Positions 6,687 to 14,622 of a DNA stretch of 21,102 nucleotides are shown here, piece after piece. The first letter of the stretch is position 1. Each line of letters opens with the position of its first letter. The translations under genes and the position numbers were made by a program. This DNA is from Desulfosarcina sp. (GTDB taxonomy: Bacteria; Desulfobacterota; Desulfobacteria; Desulfobacterales; Desulfosarcinaceae), in contig JAGTUY010000268.1 in assembly GCA_018224455.1 (NCBI GenBank), positions 1-21,102 of the forward strand. The letters are read 5' to 3'. A model generated the notes under the pieces. The model was given only the letters and a program-made list of their open reading frames with translations. It was not told where the DNA came from and made no database searches.

Positions 6687-7412
6687 ATGAAATGCCCTGG
6701 ACAGGATACCCTCTACTGGAAGCCCGGTGCCATTTATGAGGTTCCGTGCCCCAAATGCGGTGCCAACGTCGAGTTCTTCAAGGACGACACGGCCCGCAAG
6801 TGCCCCAAATGCATGCACCGCTTCGTCAACCCGGATCTGGATTTCGGGTGTGCGGCTTACTGCCAGTATGCCGAGCAGTGTATCGGCACGCTTCCCGAGG
6901 AGTTTTTGCTGCAAAAGGAAGACCTGCTCAAGGACCGCGTGGCCATCGAGATGAAACGCTATTTCAAGAGCGACTTCAAGCGTATCGGCCATGCCACCCG
7001 GGTGGCCCGCTACGCCGAACGCATCGGCCGGGCCGAAGGGAGCAACCCGGCGGTGGTGTTGTGTGCGGCCTACCTGCACGACATCGGCATCGTCGAGGCG
7101 GAGAAAAAGCACGGCAGCAGCGAGGCCAGGTACCAGGAGCAGGAGGGGCCGGCTGTGGCCCGAGAGATCCTGGAACGGCTGGGCGCCAAACCCCCGCTGG
7201 TGGAGGAGGTGTGCGACATTGTCGGCCACCACCACCACCCCCGAGAAGAAGAGACCGTGAACTTCAAAGTGCTATACGACGCAGACTGGATTGCCAACCT
7301 GGAAGACCGAATCAAGGAAAATGGACTCCAGCCCGAGAAGATAGAAACGATTATTGCGCAAAAATTGATGACTGAAAACGGCCGGACAGAGGCCAGGAAG
7401 ACATTGCTATGA
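6687..7412 (+). CDS. HD-domain phosphohydrolase-like protein with N-terminal zinc ribbon
   Basis: The 241-residue protein starts at an ATG after GGAGG. Residues 21-42 hold CPKC-N14-CPKC, a zinc ribbon or rubredoxin-like knuckle. Residues 55-65 hold a second cluster (CAAYCQYAEQC: C55, C59, C65). From about residue 95 an HD fold follows, with His102, the LHD pair (His131-Asp132), the HHHH run at 181-184 and Asp198/Asp200 as likely metal ligands. HD proteins are metal-dependent phosphohydrolases, usually of nucleotides, but the substrate here cannot be read from sequence. It sits between hcp and the ferredoxin and its stop overlaps the ferredoxin start, so it very probably belongs to the same response. 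The second cysteine cluster might bind iron-sulphur or sense NO; that is inference. Confidence 0.9.
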   Translation: MKCPGQDTLYWKPGAIYEVPCPKCGANVEFFKDDTARKCPKCMHRFVNPDLDFGCAAYCQYAEQCIGTLPEEFLLQKEDLLKDRVAIEMKRYFKSDFKRIGHATRVARYAERIGRAEGSNPAVVLCAAYLHDIGIVEAEKKHGSSEARYQEQEGPAVAREILERLGAKPPLVEEVCDIVGHHHHPREEETVNFKVLYDADWIANLEDRIKENGLQPEKIETIIAQKLMTENGRTEARKTLL

Positions 7413-8146
7413 AAGTAACCCGAAAGATCATTGAGATCGATGAGGAACGCTGTGACGGATGCGGCAACTGCGTCATCTCCTGCGCCGAGGGCGCCCTGAA
7501 AATCATCGACGGAAAAGCCAGGGTGATTTCCGACAATCTGTGCGACGGCCTGGGGGCCTGCCTCGGCGAGTGTCCCCAGGATGCCCTGAAGATCATCGAA
7601 CGTGAAGCCGAGGATTTCGACGAAGCGGCGGTGGAAGCGCACCTGGAGACGCACAAGGGACATGAAGAAAAGCAAACCATGCCCTGCGGCTGCCCGTCTA
7701 CCCAGATCCAGAGCTTTGCACCGGCAGCCGGCTGCCAGAGCGCCAACACCCCCACCTCATTTGAGAAGACCGCCTCCGCCCTGACCCACTGGCCGGTCCA
7801 GATCCGCCTCATCCCGCCCACGGCACCGTTTCTCAAAGGCGCCGACCTGCTGGTGACGGCCGACTGTGTGCCCGTGGCCTTTCCCAGCCTGCACCGGGAC
7901 TACCTGGAAGGCAAGACCGTCATGCTGGGCTGCCCCAAATTCGACGATGTTCAGTCTTACATCGACAAGTTTGCCGAGATATTCAAAACGGCGGGTGTGA
8001 AAAGCGTCACCACCATGATCATGGAGGTGCCCTGCTGCTCCGGTCTGCCCATGATCGTTAAAAAGGGCATGGAGGCCTCCGGGGTGAATATACCCAGCCG
8101 GCAGGTCATTGTCAGCACGCGTGGGGAGATTCTCGAGGAGCGCTAG
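7409..8146 (+). CDS. Ferredoxin-domain protein linked to Hcp (FrdX-like)
   Basis: The 245-residue protein starts within the previous stop (ATGA overlap), so the two are translationally coupled. Residues 15-25 (CDGCGNCVISC) are a complete CX2CX2CX3C [4Fe-4S] motif. The second motif (CDGLGACLGEC, C45, C51, C55) has Leu48 in place of one cysteine, so its cluster is probably 3Fe-4S, non-cysteine-ligated or absent. A further 150 residues carry conserved-looking cysteines at 93, 95, 109, 153, 175 and 209-210 (MPCGC, GCPKFDD, EVPCC). Ferredoxins encoded beside hcp in Desulfovibrio (frdX) are HcpR-regulated and are thought to supply Hcp with electrons; the same role is inferred here. The extra C-terminal domain makes it larger than a simple ferredoxin. 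Its stop overlaps the end of a convergent relic by three bases. Confidence 0.92.
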   Translation: MKVTRKIIEIDEERCDGCGNCVISCAEGALKIIDGKARVISDNLCDGLGACLGECPQDALKIIEREAEDFDEAAVEAHLETHKGHEEKQTMPCGCPSTQIQSFAPAAGCQSANTPTSFEKTASALTHWPVQIRLIPPTAPFLKGADLLVTADCVPVAFPSLHRDYLEGKTVMLGCPKFDDVQSYIDKFAEIFKTAGVKSVTTMIMEVPCCSGLPMIVKKGMEASGVNIPSRQVIVSTRGEILEER

Positions 8147-8520
8147 TCCTTGGGCAACTTATACTCCTGCCGGATGTCCCCCAGTTTTTGCATGGCCGCC
8201 TGCATTTCGTTTTGAGCCTGGGATTCAAAGGAGAGTTCGCTGTCTTTTTCCACCAGGTCTGGCAGCAACGCCCGGGCCTGATCTTCCTGACGGCTGTCCG
8301 CATAGGTGATTACCTGCAGCCAGAGACCGGCCAGGGCGTTGAAGGCATCGACACAACAATGATTTTCCCGCCTGGGTCACGGTCGATTCATGCGAACAAA
8401 GACCACGTCAAAGCTCTGCTTGTGGACGGCCTGGTCATAAACGCCTAGCAGGGCGTCCTTGTATTCTGTGCGTTCGCATTGTTCTTTCTCTGCTTCATGC
8501 AGGTCGACAAATCGATTTTT
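8143..8520 (-). pseudogene. Frameshifted remnant of an unrecognised helical protein
   Basis: Minus-strand coding character is clear but broken. One frame reads FVDLHEAEKEQCERTEYKDA and then a stretch ending DVVFVRM (about 8510-8390). The next stretch, HESTVTQAGKSLL (8392-8354), is in another frame. The first frame then resumes with DAFNALAGLWLQVITYADSR (from 8349) and runs on to EYKLPKD and a TAG at 8143-8145. If read straight through, the first frame meets a TGA at 8377-8379. No start codon is evident after the upstream stop at 8527-8529. The rebuilt product is about 125 residues, highly charged and helical; I do not recognise the family. It directly follows the efflux lipoprotein gene, whose stop is at 8519, so it may once have been the last gene of that operon. 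Confidence 0.6.
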
Positions 8521-9994
8521 ACTCGATCACATTTACAGCCGTGGGAGCCAGCTGCGTTGTTGCATTCATGGGACGTTCGGGTTCGGTTTGCTCATTCCGA
8601 TCGGCTTGGTTGACCCAGCCGCCGCCCAGCGCCTTATAAAGGTTGACGTAGGCGTTGCGATACTGCTGCTGCAGGTCGGACTGCTGCAGTTCGGCGGAAA
8701 ACAGGGTCCGCTCCGTCTCCAATACCTCCAGGTAACTGCTTACGCCCTTGTCGTAGCGCTCTTTGGACAAGTCGTTGGCATTTTTGGCCGCTTTCTGCTG
8801 GCGGTCGATGGCGGCCAGTTCATCGCGATAGGTGGCGATCTCAGCCAGGGCATCGTCCACTTCGCGAAAGGCGGTCAGCACGGTATTTTCATACTGGTAA
8901 AGGGCCTGCTGGGTCTTTTGCTCCTCGATCTCCACCCGTCGTTTATTCTTGCTGAAATCGACGATCGGTCCCAGCAGCCGTCCGCCGATCGACCAGACGC
9001 CGCCTTCAGTGGTGACGGCGCCCAGGTCCGTGCTGGCAATGCCCAGCGTGCCGGTGAGTGAGATGGCCGGCAAGCGCAGGGCTTCGGCCACACCGATGCG
9101 CTCTGTTTGCGCCTTAAGCAGGTAGCTGGCCTGGAGAATGTCCGGTCGCCGCGTGAGAATATTCGCCGGTAATCCTACCGGGATATCCGGGGGCGGCGTT
9201 CCACGCAGGTTCTTTTTAATGCGCACCGTTTCCGGCAGGCGGCCCAGCAGAATGGCAAGGCCGTTTTCGGTTTTGGCGATGGACCGCTGGTAAAGGGGAA
9301 TCGCTCCCGCCGCGATCTCTTTCTGGATCTGAGCCTGGTTGACATCCAGTTCGCTGATGATGCCCTTATCAAAACGCTGCTGGATTATTTTCAGGCTTTC
9401 GATGCGTGATGTGAGGGTGGATTCGGAGATGGCCAGTCGCCGGTGAAAATCCAGCAATTGATGATAGGTCCTGACCACATCCGATATCAGGGCCAGTTGA
9501 ACGGCTTTCAGCCCGTACTCGGAGGCCATCAGGTCGTCCCGTGCTGCTTCGGTGGAACGCTTGAATTTGCCCCAGAAGTCGATTTCCCAGTTCAACGGTG
9601 CGGCCAAATAGACGGTGGATTGGGTATCCGGGGAGCGTGAACCACCGTTGACATTGCCGGTCCGGGCGCCGGCTTCCCCATCTAACCGCGGGTACTGGTC
9701 GGCCCGGGTAAAACCGACTGTGGCGCGGGCCTGTTCGATGCGACTCAGGGCAATTTTCAGATCACGGTTATTTTCCAGGGCCGTGGTGACCAGATCGTAG
9801 AGCAGCGGGTCCTCGAACAGCGTCCACCACTTCAGATCCTCGACGGCACCGGTCGGCATGGCCGCTGTGCGATAGGCCTCGGGGGCCTCGACGACGGGAT
9901 CCTTGAAGTCCGGGCCCACCGCGCATCCGGTGAGCATCAGCAGCACCATATAAAATGGCGCAAGTCTTTTCGAGGTCATTTTGATTGCATTCAT
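8519..9994 (-). CDS. NodT/OprM-family outer-membrane efflux lipoprotein
   Basis: This 491-residue outer-membrane channel of a tripartite efflux system begins with a lipoprotein signal peptide (FYMVLLMLTGC; lipidation at Cys24). The mature start CAVGPDFKDP is typical of NodT/OprM/CusC proteins. Two repeated outer-membrane-efflux domains follow (about residues 70-260 and 285-470), with the usual long helices (ALENNRDLKIALSRIEQARA; LTAFREVDDALAEIATYRDE). It would form a trimer that extends through the outer membrane and docks with the adaptor and RND pump. It lies six bases after the pump stop, clearly in the same operon. The ATG at 9994 is used; an internal Met6 is also possible. It is intact, and the substrate cannot be predicted. 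Confidence 0.95.
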   Translation of the reverse strand: MNAIKMTSKRLAPFYMVLLMLTGCAVGPDFKDPVVEAPEAYRTAAMPTGAVEDLKWWTLFEDPLLYDLVTTALENNRDLKIALSRIEQARATVGFTRADQYPRLDGEAGARTGNVNGGSRSPDTQSTVYLAAPLNWEIDFWGKFKRSTEAARDDLMASEYGLKAVQLALISDVVRTYHQLLDFHRRLAISESTLTSRIESLKIIQQRFDKGIISELDVNQAQIQKEIAAGAIPLYQRSIAKTENGLAILLGRLPETVRIKKNLRGTPPPDIPVGLPANILTRRPDILQASYLLKAQTERIGVAEALRLPAISLTGTLGIASTDLGAVTTEGGVWSIGGRLLGPIVDFSKNKRRVEIEEQKTQQALYQYENTVLTAFREVDDALAEIATYRDELAAIDRQQKAAKNANDLSKERYDKGVSSYLEVLETERTLFSAELQQSDLQQQYRNAYVNLYKALGGGWVNQADRNEQTEPERPMNATTQLAPTAVNVIE

Positions 9995-10000
9995 CGTCGC

Positions 10001-13000
10001 TTACACCTGCTCCTGTTGAAGTTTGCGCTTTTTCTCATACCCGGCAACCTTGCCGATGAAGACGAACAGCATGGGGTAGAAAAACACGCCCAGCATCGTG
10101 GCCAGGGCCATGCCACCCAAAAGGGCCACCCCCATGACCACCCGCGCCTCGGCGCCGGCACCGGAAGCCACCACCAGGGGCAGTACGCCGAGGATGAATG
10201 AGAAGGCGGTCATCAATATGGGCCGGAACCGCAGGTTGGCCGCCTTGACGGCGGCGTCGAACAACGATAGGCCCTTGTTAAACTCGAGGTTGGCGAATTC
10301 GATGATCAGAATGGCATTTTTGGCGGCCATGCCGATCAGCATCACCAGGGCGATCTGGGCGAAGATATTCAGCTCGTAGCTGGTGCTGGTCAGGCGTGCC
10401 AGATACAGGGCCAGAAAGGCGCCGAAAATGGCGAACGGCGTGCCCAGCAGAATGCTCATGGGCAGCGACCAGCTTTCGTATTGGGCCGCCAGAATCAGGA
10501 AAACGAACAGCAGGGAGAAGGCAAAAACAACGGCCGCCGTACCCGAGGCTTTCTTCTCCTGAAAGGACATGTTGCTCCAGGCGTAGCCCATGTCTGCCGG
10601 CAGGGTTTCCGCAGCTACGGCTTCGAGGGCATCCAGGGCCTGTACGGAAGTATAGCCTGGGGCCGGTCCGCCGGACAGTTCGATGGATCGATAGAGGTTG
10701 AAGCGGTTGGTGAAATCCGGACCGGCAACCTCCTTGATGCTGACAAAGGCGCTCAGCGGCACCCGGTCGCCGTTTTTGTTTTTGACAAAAAAGAGGTTGA
10801 TGCGATCTTCGCTGATGCGATACTCCGGTTCGGCTTGGATGTAAGCTTTATAAAGCCGTCCGAAGCGGTTGAAGTCGTTGACGTAGGATCCGCCCAAGAA
10901 GGCACCCACCGTGGTGTAGATGTCGCTGAGCGCCACGCCGGCCTTGAGCACCTTGTCGCGGTTGATCTCCATGAAACGCTGGGGCACGCTGGGCCGGAAG
11001 GTGGTGACGACGGAAGCAATTTCAGGCCGCGCCGTTGCCGCCTGGGCAAAGCGGGTGGTCTGCTCGGCCAGGTATTCGGGCGTGTTCCCGGCACGGTCCT
11101 GGATCAGCATGGTAAACCCGGATCCGCTGCCCAGGCCGGGAATGGCCGGTGGGCCGAAGGCAAAGACCTGGGCCTCGTTGACCCCCATGAAAAATTGCCG
11201 GTTGAGGGCATCGACCACCTCGTTGGCCGTTTTCTCCCGCAGGCTCCAATCCTTGAGGGCTACGAAAATGAAACCGGCATTGGAGGACATGCTGTTGGAC
11301 AGCAGGCTGAATCCGGCCACGGCCGTAATATATTCGACCTCCTCGTGGTTCTCTATGATTTTTTCGACCTTCTTGGTAATCACGTCGGTGCGCTGCATCG
11401 AGGCTGCGTCGGGCAACTGGATGTTGACCATCAGGTACCCCATATCCTCGCTGGGCATGAAACCGCCCGGCACGAGTTTGCCCAAGAATACCAATCCCCC
11501 TGTCAGAAGCGCCATAAAGACAAGGCCCATGGCGATTCTGCGGGTGACGATGCGGGTAAAACCGGTGTAGGCATGGGTGGATTTGTCGAACACCGTGTTG
11601 AACAGTCTGAAGAAGGCCCCCAGCGGGCCGCGCATGGGCTGCTGTTTGCGCAGCAGGAGGCCGCACAGGGCCGGGCTCAGGGTCAGGGCGTTGACGGAGG
11701 AAAAGACCACCGAAACGGCCACGGTGATAGCAAACTGCTGGTAGAGCCGGCCGGTGATGCCGCCCATGACGGCCACCGGGATGAAGATCGCCACCATCAC
11801 CAGGGTGGTGGCGATGACCGGCGCGGTCACCTCTTGCATGGCGGCCTTGGTGGCCTCTTTAGGCGTCAATCCCTCTTCGATTTTGACCTGGACCGCCTCC
11901 ACAACCACGATGGCGTCGTCCACGACGATACCGATGGCCAGCACCAGGCCCAGCAGGGAGAGGACATTGATGGTGAATCCGATCAGGGGGAAGGCCATGA
12001 AGGTGGCCAGCAGGGAAACCGGAATGGCGATGGTGGGGATCAGTGTCGCCCGCCAGTCCTGGATGAAGATAAAGACCACCAGAATAACCAGTGCCAGGGC
12101 GATAAACAGGGTCTCGATGATTTCATCGATGCCGGCGGTGATGGCGGTCGTGGTGTCCAGGGAGATGTCATAGCGCATGCTTTTGGGGAAGGAACGCGAC
12201 AGCTCGGCCATGGTGGTCTTCACCGTTTCGGCCAGGGCCACGGCGTTGGAGCCGGGTGCCTGATACAGGGCGATCATGGCGCAGGATTTGCCGTTCATGC
12301 GGGTAAAGGCGTTATAGGTTTCCACCCCCAGTTCCACCCGGGCGATGTGCTTGAGCTTAACCTGGGAGCCGTTCGCGGCCGTCCTGACGACGATTTCACC
12401 GAATTCTTCGGCATTCTGCAGGCGGTCGGGCAGGCGCACGGTATAGGTGAACTCGGTACCTGGGGGTGCCGGTTCTGCGCCGAACTTACCGCCCGGGACC
12501 ACCACGCTCTGGGCCCGGATGGCGTCAACAATCTCGGGAACGGAAATGCCCAGATGGGCCAGGCGGTCGGGTTTGATCCAGATGCGCATGGAGTAATCGC
12601 TGGCACCGAGCACGCTCACCCGGCCGATGCCCTTGATGCGGGCCAGGATGTCCTTGATGTTGATCAGCGAGTAGTTCCCCAGAAACTGCTGATCGAAGCG
12701 GGGATCGTCCGCTGTCAGCGAGATCAACATGAGAATGTTGGGCATGGATTTTTCGGTGGTCACCCCCAGGCGCTTGACCTCTTCGGGCAGCTTGGCCGTG
12801 GCTGCGGCCACCCGGTTCTGGGTGAAGACCGTGTTCATGTCCGGATCGGTGCCGACATCAAAGGAGACCTGGATGGTCATGGTGCCGTCGTTGGCGTTGA
12901 TGGACTTCATGTAGATCATGTTGTCCACACCGTTGATCTGCTGCTCCAGCGGTGTGGCCACGGACTGCTCCACGCTGACCGCATTGGCCCCGGTATAGGC

Positions 13001-13141
13001 GGCACGCACCTCGACGATGGGCGGCGTGATGTTGGGATACTGCTCGGTGGGCAGGCCGCCGAGAGAAACCACGCCGATAATAATCATAAAAATGGCAATC
13101 ACCATGGCCACGATGGGCCGCCTGACAAAAAAATCACCCAT
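10001..13141 (-). CDS. RND multidrug efflux pump, HAE1 (AcrB/MexB) family
   Basis: The 1046-residue inner-membrane proton/drug antiporter has full family length. It starts FFVRRPIVAMVIAIFMIIIG (TM1), followed by the classic LPTEQYPNITPP and the porter domain. The second membrane block contains GIVVDDAIVVVE, whose Asp pair matches the proton-relay aspartates of AcrB TM4. The C-terminal half has FMPSEDMGYLMVNIQLPDA, a second porter region and the TM10 lysine segment IGMAAKNAILIIEF. These residues indicate a hydrophobic/amphiphilic-compound exporter rather than the heavy-metal (CusA) branch. It is the middle gene of adaptor-pump-channel, 87 bp after the adaptor and 6 bp before the channel gene. 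No frameshift is visible. There is no linked TetR or MarR regulator in the window. Confidence 0.97.
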   Translation of the reverse strand: MGDFFVRRPIVAMVIAIFMIIIGVVSLGGLPTEQYPNITPPIVEVRAAYTGANAVSVEQSVATPLEQQINGVDNMIYMKSINANDGTMTIQVSFDVGTDPDMNTVFTQNRVAAATAKLPEEVKRLGVTTEKSMPNILMLISLTADDPRFDQQFLGNYSLINIKDILARIKGIGRVSVLGASDYSMRIWIKPDRLAHLGISVPEIVDAIRAQSVVVPGGKFGAEPAPPGTEFTYTVRLPDRLQNAEEFGEIVVRTAANGSQVKLKHIARVELGVETYNAFTRMNGKSCAMIALYQAPGSNAVALAETVKTTMAELSRSFPKSMRYDISLDTTTAITAGIDEIIETLFIALALVILVVFIFIQDWRATLIPTIAIPVSLLATFMAFPLIGFTINVLSLLGLVLAIGIVVDDAIVVVEAVQVKIEEGLTPKEATKAAMQEVTAPVIATTLVMVAIFIPVAVMGGITGRLYQQFAITVAVSVVFSSVNALTLSPALCGLLLRKQQPMRGPLGAFFRLFNTVFDKSTHAYTGFTRIVTRRIAMGLVFMALLTGGLVFLGKLVPGGFMPSEDMGYLMVNIQLPDAASMQRTDVITKKVEKIIENHEEVEYITAVAGFSLLSNSMSSNAGFIFVALKDWSLREKTANEVVDALNRQFFMGVNEAQVFAFGPPAIPGLGSGSGFTMLIQDRAGNTPEYLAEQTTRFAQAATARPEIASVVTTFRPSVPQRFMEINRDKVLKAGVALSDIYTTVGAFLGGSYVNDFNRFGRLYKAYIQAEPEYRISEDRINLFFVKNKNGDRVPLSAFVSIKEVAGPDFTNRFNLYRSIELSGGPAPGYTSVQALDALEAVAAETLPADMGYAWSNMSFQEKKASGTAAVVFAFSLLFVFLILAAQYESWSLPMSILLGTPFAIFGAFLALYLARLTSTSYELNIFAQIALVMLIGMAAKNAILIIEFANLEFNKGLSLFDAAVKAANLRFRPILMTAFSFILGVLPLVVASGAGAEARVVMGVALLGGMALATMLGVFFYPMLFVFIGKVAGYEKKRKLQQEQV

Positions 13142-13184
13142 GTTCGATCACTTTTTTTTCTGGTCGGTTGAGTTAACCCTATGG

Positions 13185-13210
13185 ATTCTAAAGCCGGAGG
13201 GCTTCAGAAT
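13185..13210 (-). other. Stem-loop in the adaptor-pump intergenic gap
   Basis: On the plus strand ATTCT-A-AAGCC, loop GGAG, GGCTT-C-AGAAT forms an 11-bp stem with one mismatch. In the minus-strand transcript it lies between the adaptor stop (13229) and the pump start (13141). It is too far from a T-run to be a strong terminator and may tune relative expression or processing. Confidence 0.5.
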
Positions 13211-13228
13211 GCTTGTGTTGAAAGAGTG

Positions 13229-14374
13229 TTATGCATCTTTGGGGTTGAGATCTGCCATGGTTGGTTTGACTTCGATTCCATCTTTGACCTTCTGGAGGCC
13301 TTCGTAAACGACCCGTTCCCCCGGCTTGAGCCCCTTGGTGATTAGCCAGTTAGAACCGACTTTGGGGCCGACTGTGACTTCCCGGATCTCAGCTTTGTTG
13401 CTCGCATTCACCACAAAGACATTGTGCAGGCCTTGCAGTTCCATGACGCAGCGCTGGGGGATCAGGATGCCGTCCTTGACTACCCGGCCTTCGATCCTGA
13501 CCCGGACGAACTGGCCCGGACGGAGCAATTTTTCAGGGTTGGGAAAGGAGGCCTGGACGAGCATGGCGCCGGTGGTGGTATCTACCTCCCGGTCCACGAA
13601 ATCGGGTTGACCCTTGTGTTTGTAGACGGATCCGTCGACCAGGATCAGTTCCAGGCTGGTCTTCCGGTCATCAGTTTTCTCCGGATCGGCACCGGCGATA
13701 TGGCGGGCCAGTTCCAGATACTGGGTTTCGGTAATGTAAAAGGTCACCAGGATGGTATCTACCTGGGAGACGGTATTGAGGATAATCGGGTTGGGGTCCC
13801 GACCCACGAAATCGCCCACCTTGGCCTGGGTCTTGCCGATGATGCCGTCGATGGGCGAATAGATCTTGGTGTAACTGAGTTCAATCTTGGCTGCCCGCAG
13901 GGTGGCTTTGGCGGCTTCCAGTGAAGACTGCGTGGCCTCATAGGCGGCCATGGCTTCATCCAGGTCGCTCTTGCTGACTGCATTGATTTCGGCCAGGGGT
14001 TTAATCCGGTCCAGATCCCCTTTGGCTTTTGCCAGCATGGTTTCCACTTCGGCAACGGCGCTCATCCTGGCGGCAACCTTCTCTTCGAACGGTTGACTCT
14101 CCAAGATGTAAAGCAGGTCGCCTTTTTTAACCTCACCCCCTTCCTGGAAATGAAGCCCTTCCAGAAACCCTTCCACGCGGGCGCGGATGGCGATGTCCTT
14201 TAACCCGCCAGTCTGCCCCACAAATTCCAGGAACAAGGGAACATCCTGGGCCTGGGTTTCGACGACGGAGACGTCAGGAGGGGGCGGGGGCGTCGCCTGG
14301 GTTGCTTGTTTCTCGCTGCATGCGAATAAATAAAAGGACAAGCAGACAATCAGACTGATGGTATTGAATCTCAT
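13229..14374 (-). CDS. RND efflux periplasmic adaptor (membrane fusion) lipoprotein
   Basis: The 381-residue adaptor links the RND pump to the outer-membrane channel. The chosen ATG (14374) follows AGAAGG and gives a short lipoprotein signal (MRFNTISLIVCLSFYLFACS) with lipidation at Cys19; the frame is open further upstream to 14425, but that would bury the signal peptide. Domains run in the AcrA/MexA order: barrel-sandwich/lipoyl half (VGQTGGLKDIAIRARVEGFL, LHFQEGGEVKKGDLLYILE), an alpha-hairpin (about residues 85-145), the second lipoyl half (KIYSPIDGIIGKTQAKVGDF), a beta-barrel (about 185-270) and a membrane-proximal domain (VGPKVGSNWLITKGLKPGER). It is the first gene of the efflux operon, so the promoter should lie in 14375-14622. 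It is intact. Confidence 0.95.
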   Translation of the reverse strand: MRFNTISLIVCLSFYLFACSEKQATQATPPPPPDVSVVETQAQDVPLFLEFVGQTGGLKDIAIRARVEGFLEGLHFQEGGEVKKGDLLYILESQPFEEKVAARMSAVAEVETMLAKAKGDLDRIKPLAEINAVSKSDLDEAMAAYEATQSSLEAAKATLRAAKIELSYTKIYSPIDGIIGKTQAKVGDFVGRDPNPIILNTVSQVDTILVTFYITETQYLELARHIAGADPEKTDDRKTSLELILVDGSVYKHKGQPDFVDREVDTTTGAMLVQASFPNPEKLLRPGQFVRVRIEGRVVKDGILIPQRCVMELQGLHNVFVVNASNKAEIREVTVGPKVGSNWLITKGLKPGERVVYEGLQKVKDGIEVKPTMADLNPKDA

Positions 14375-14622
14375 GGCGCCTTCTCTGCAGGGTTGGCGGG
14401 TTATCGTGCGTGAACATTCCCGCACTCAGGCCGGGAAGTTCTTCCACAGTAACAGTGTGCCGGTTTTGATTCTTGCGGGGGTTACTCGGCAGTTGGCGTA
14501 CTGGGAATCAATGATCAATTGCTCGTGATATACATCATCCCAATGAATATTCCAAGAACCCAGTCGATTTGAAGCCCTGACCTGATAAATATCCGGCAAC
14601 TTCTACAAGGCTGCCCGCAGCA
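14375..14622. promoter_or_regulatory. Upstream region of the efflux operon
   Basis: This 248-bp stretch separates the adaptor start from the receiver-domain relic. The minus-strand promoter must be here, but no convincing -35/-10 pair was found. CACAGTAACAGTGTG (about 14444-14458) and CAATGATCAATTG (about 14510-14522) are near-palindromes that could be operators. No protein coding is apparent. Confidence 0.25.

Noticed and set aside
8377..8379. Recoded TGA in the 8143-8520 relic
   Set aside because: The alternative frame gives sensible protein (HESTVTQAGKSLL) across this point, so frameshifts explain the TGA better than recoding.
10481..13171. An 896-codon open frame on the plus strand opposite the RND pump
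   Set aside because: It is an antisense frame kept open by GC-rich codon structure of the pump gene; its translation is Gly/His/Asp/Gln-rich, without domains, and the pump is an unambiguous gene.
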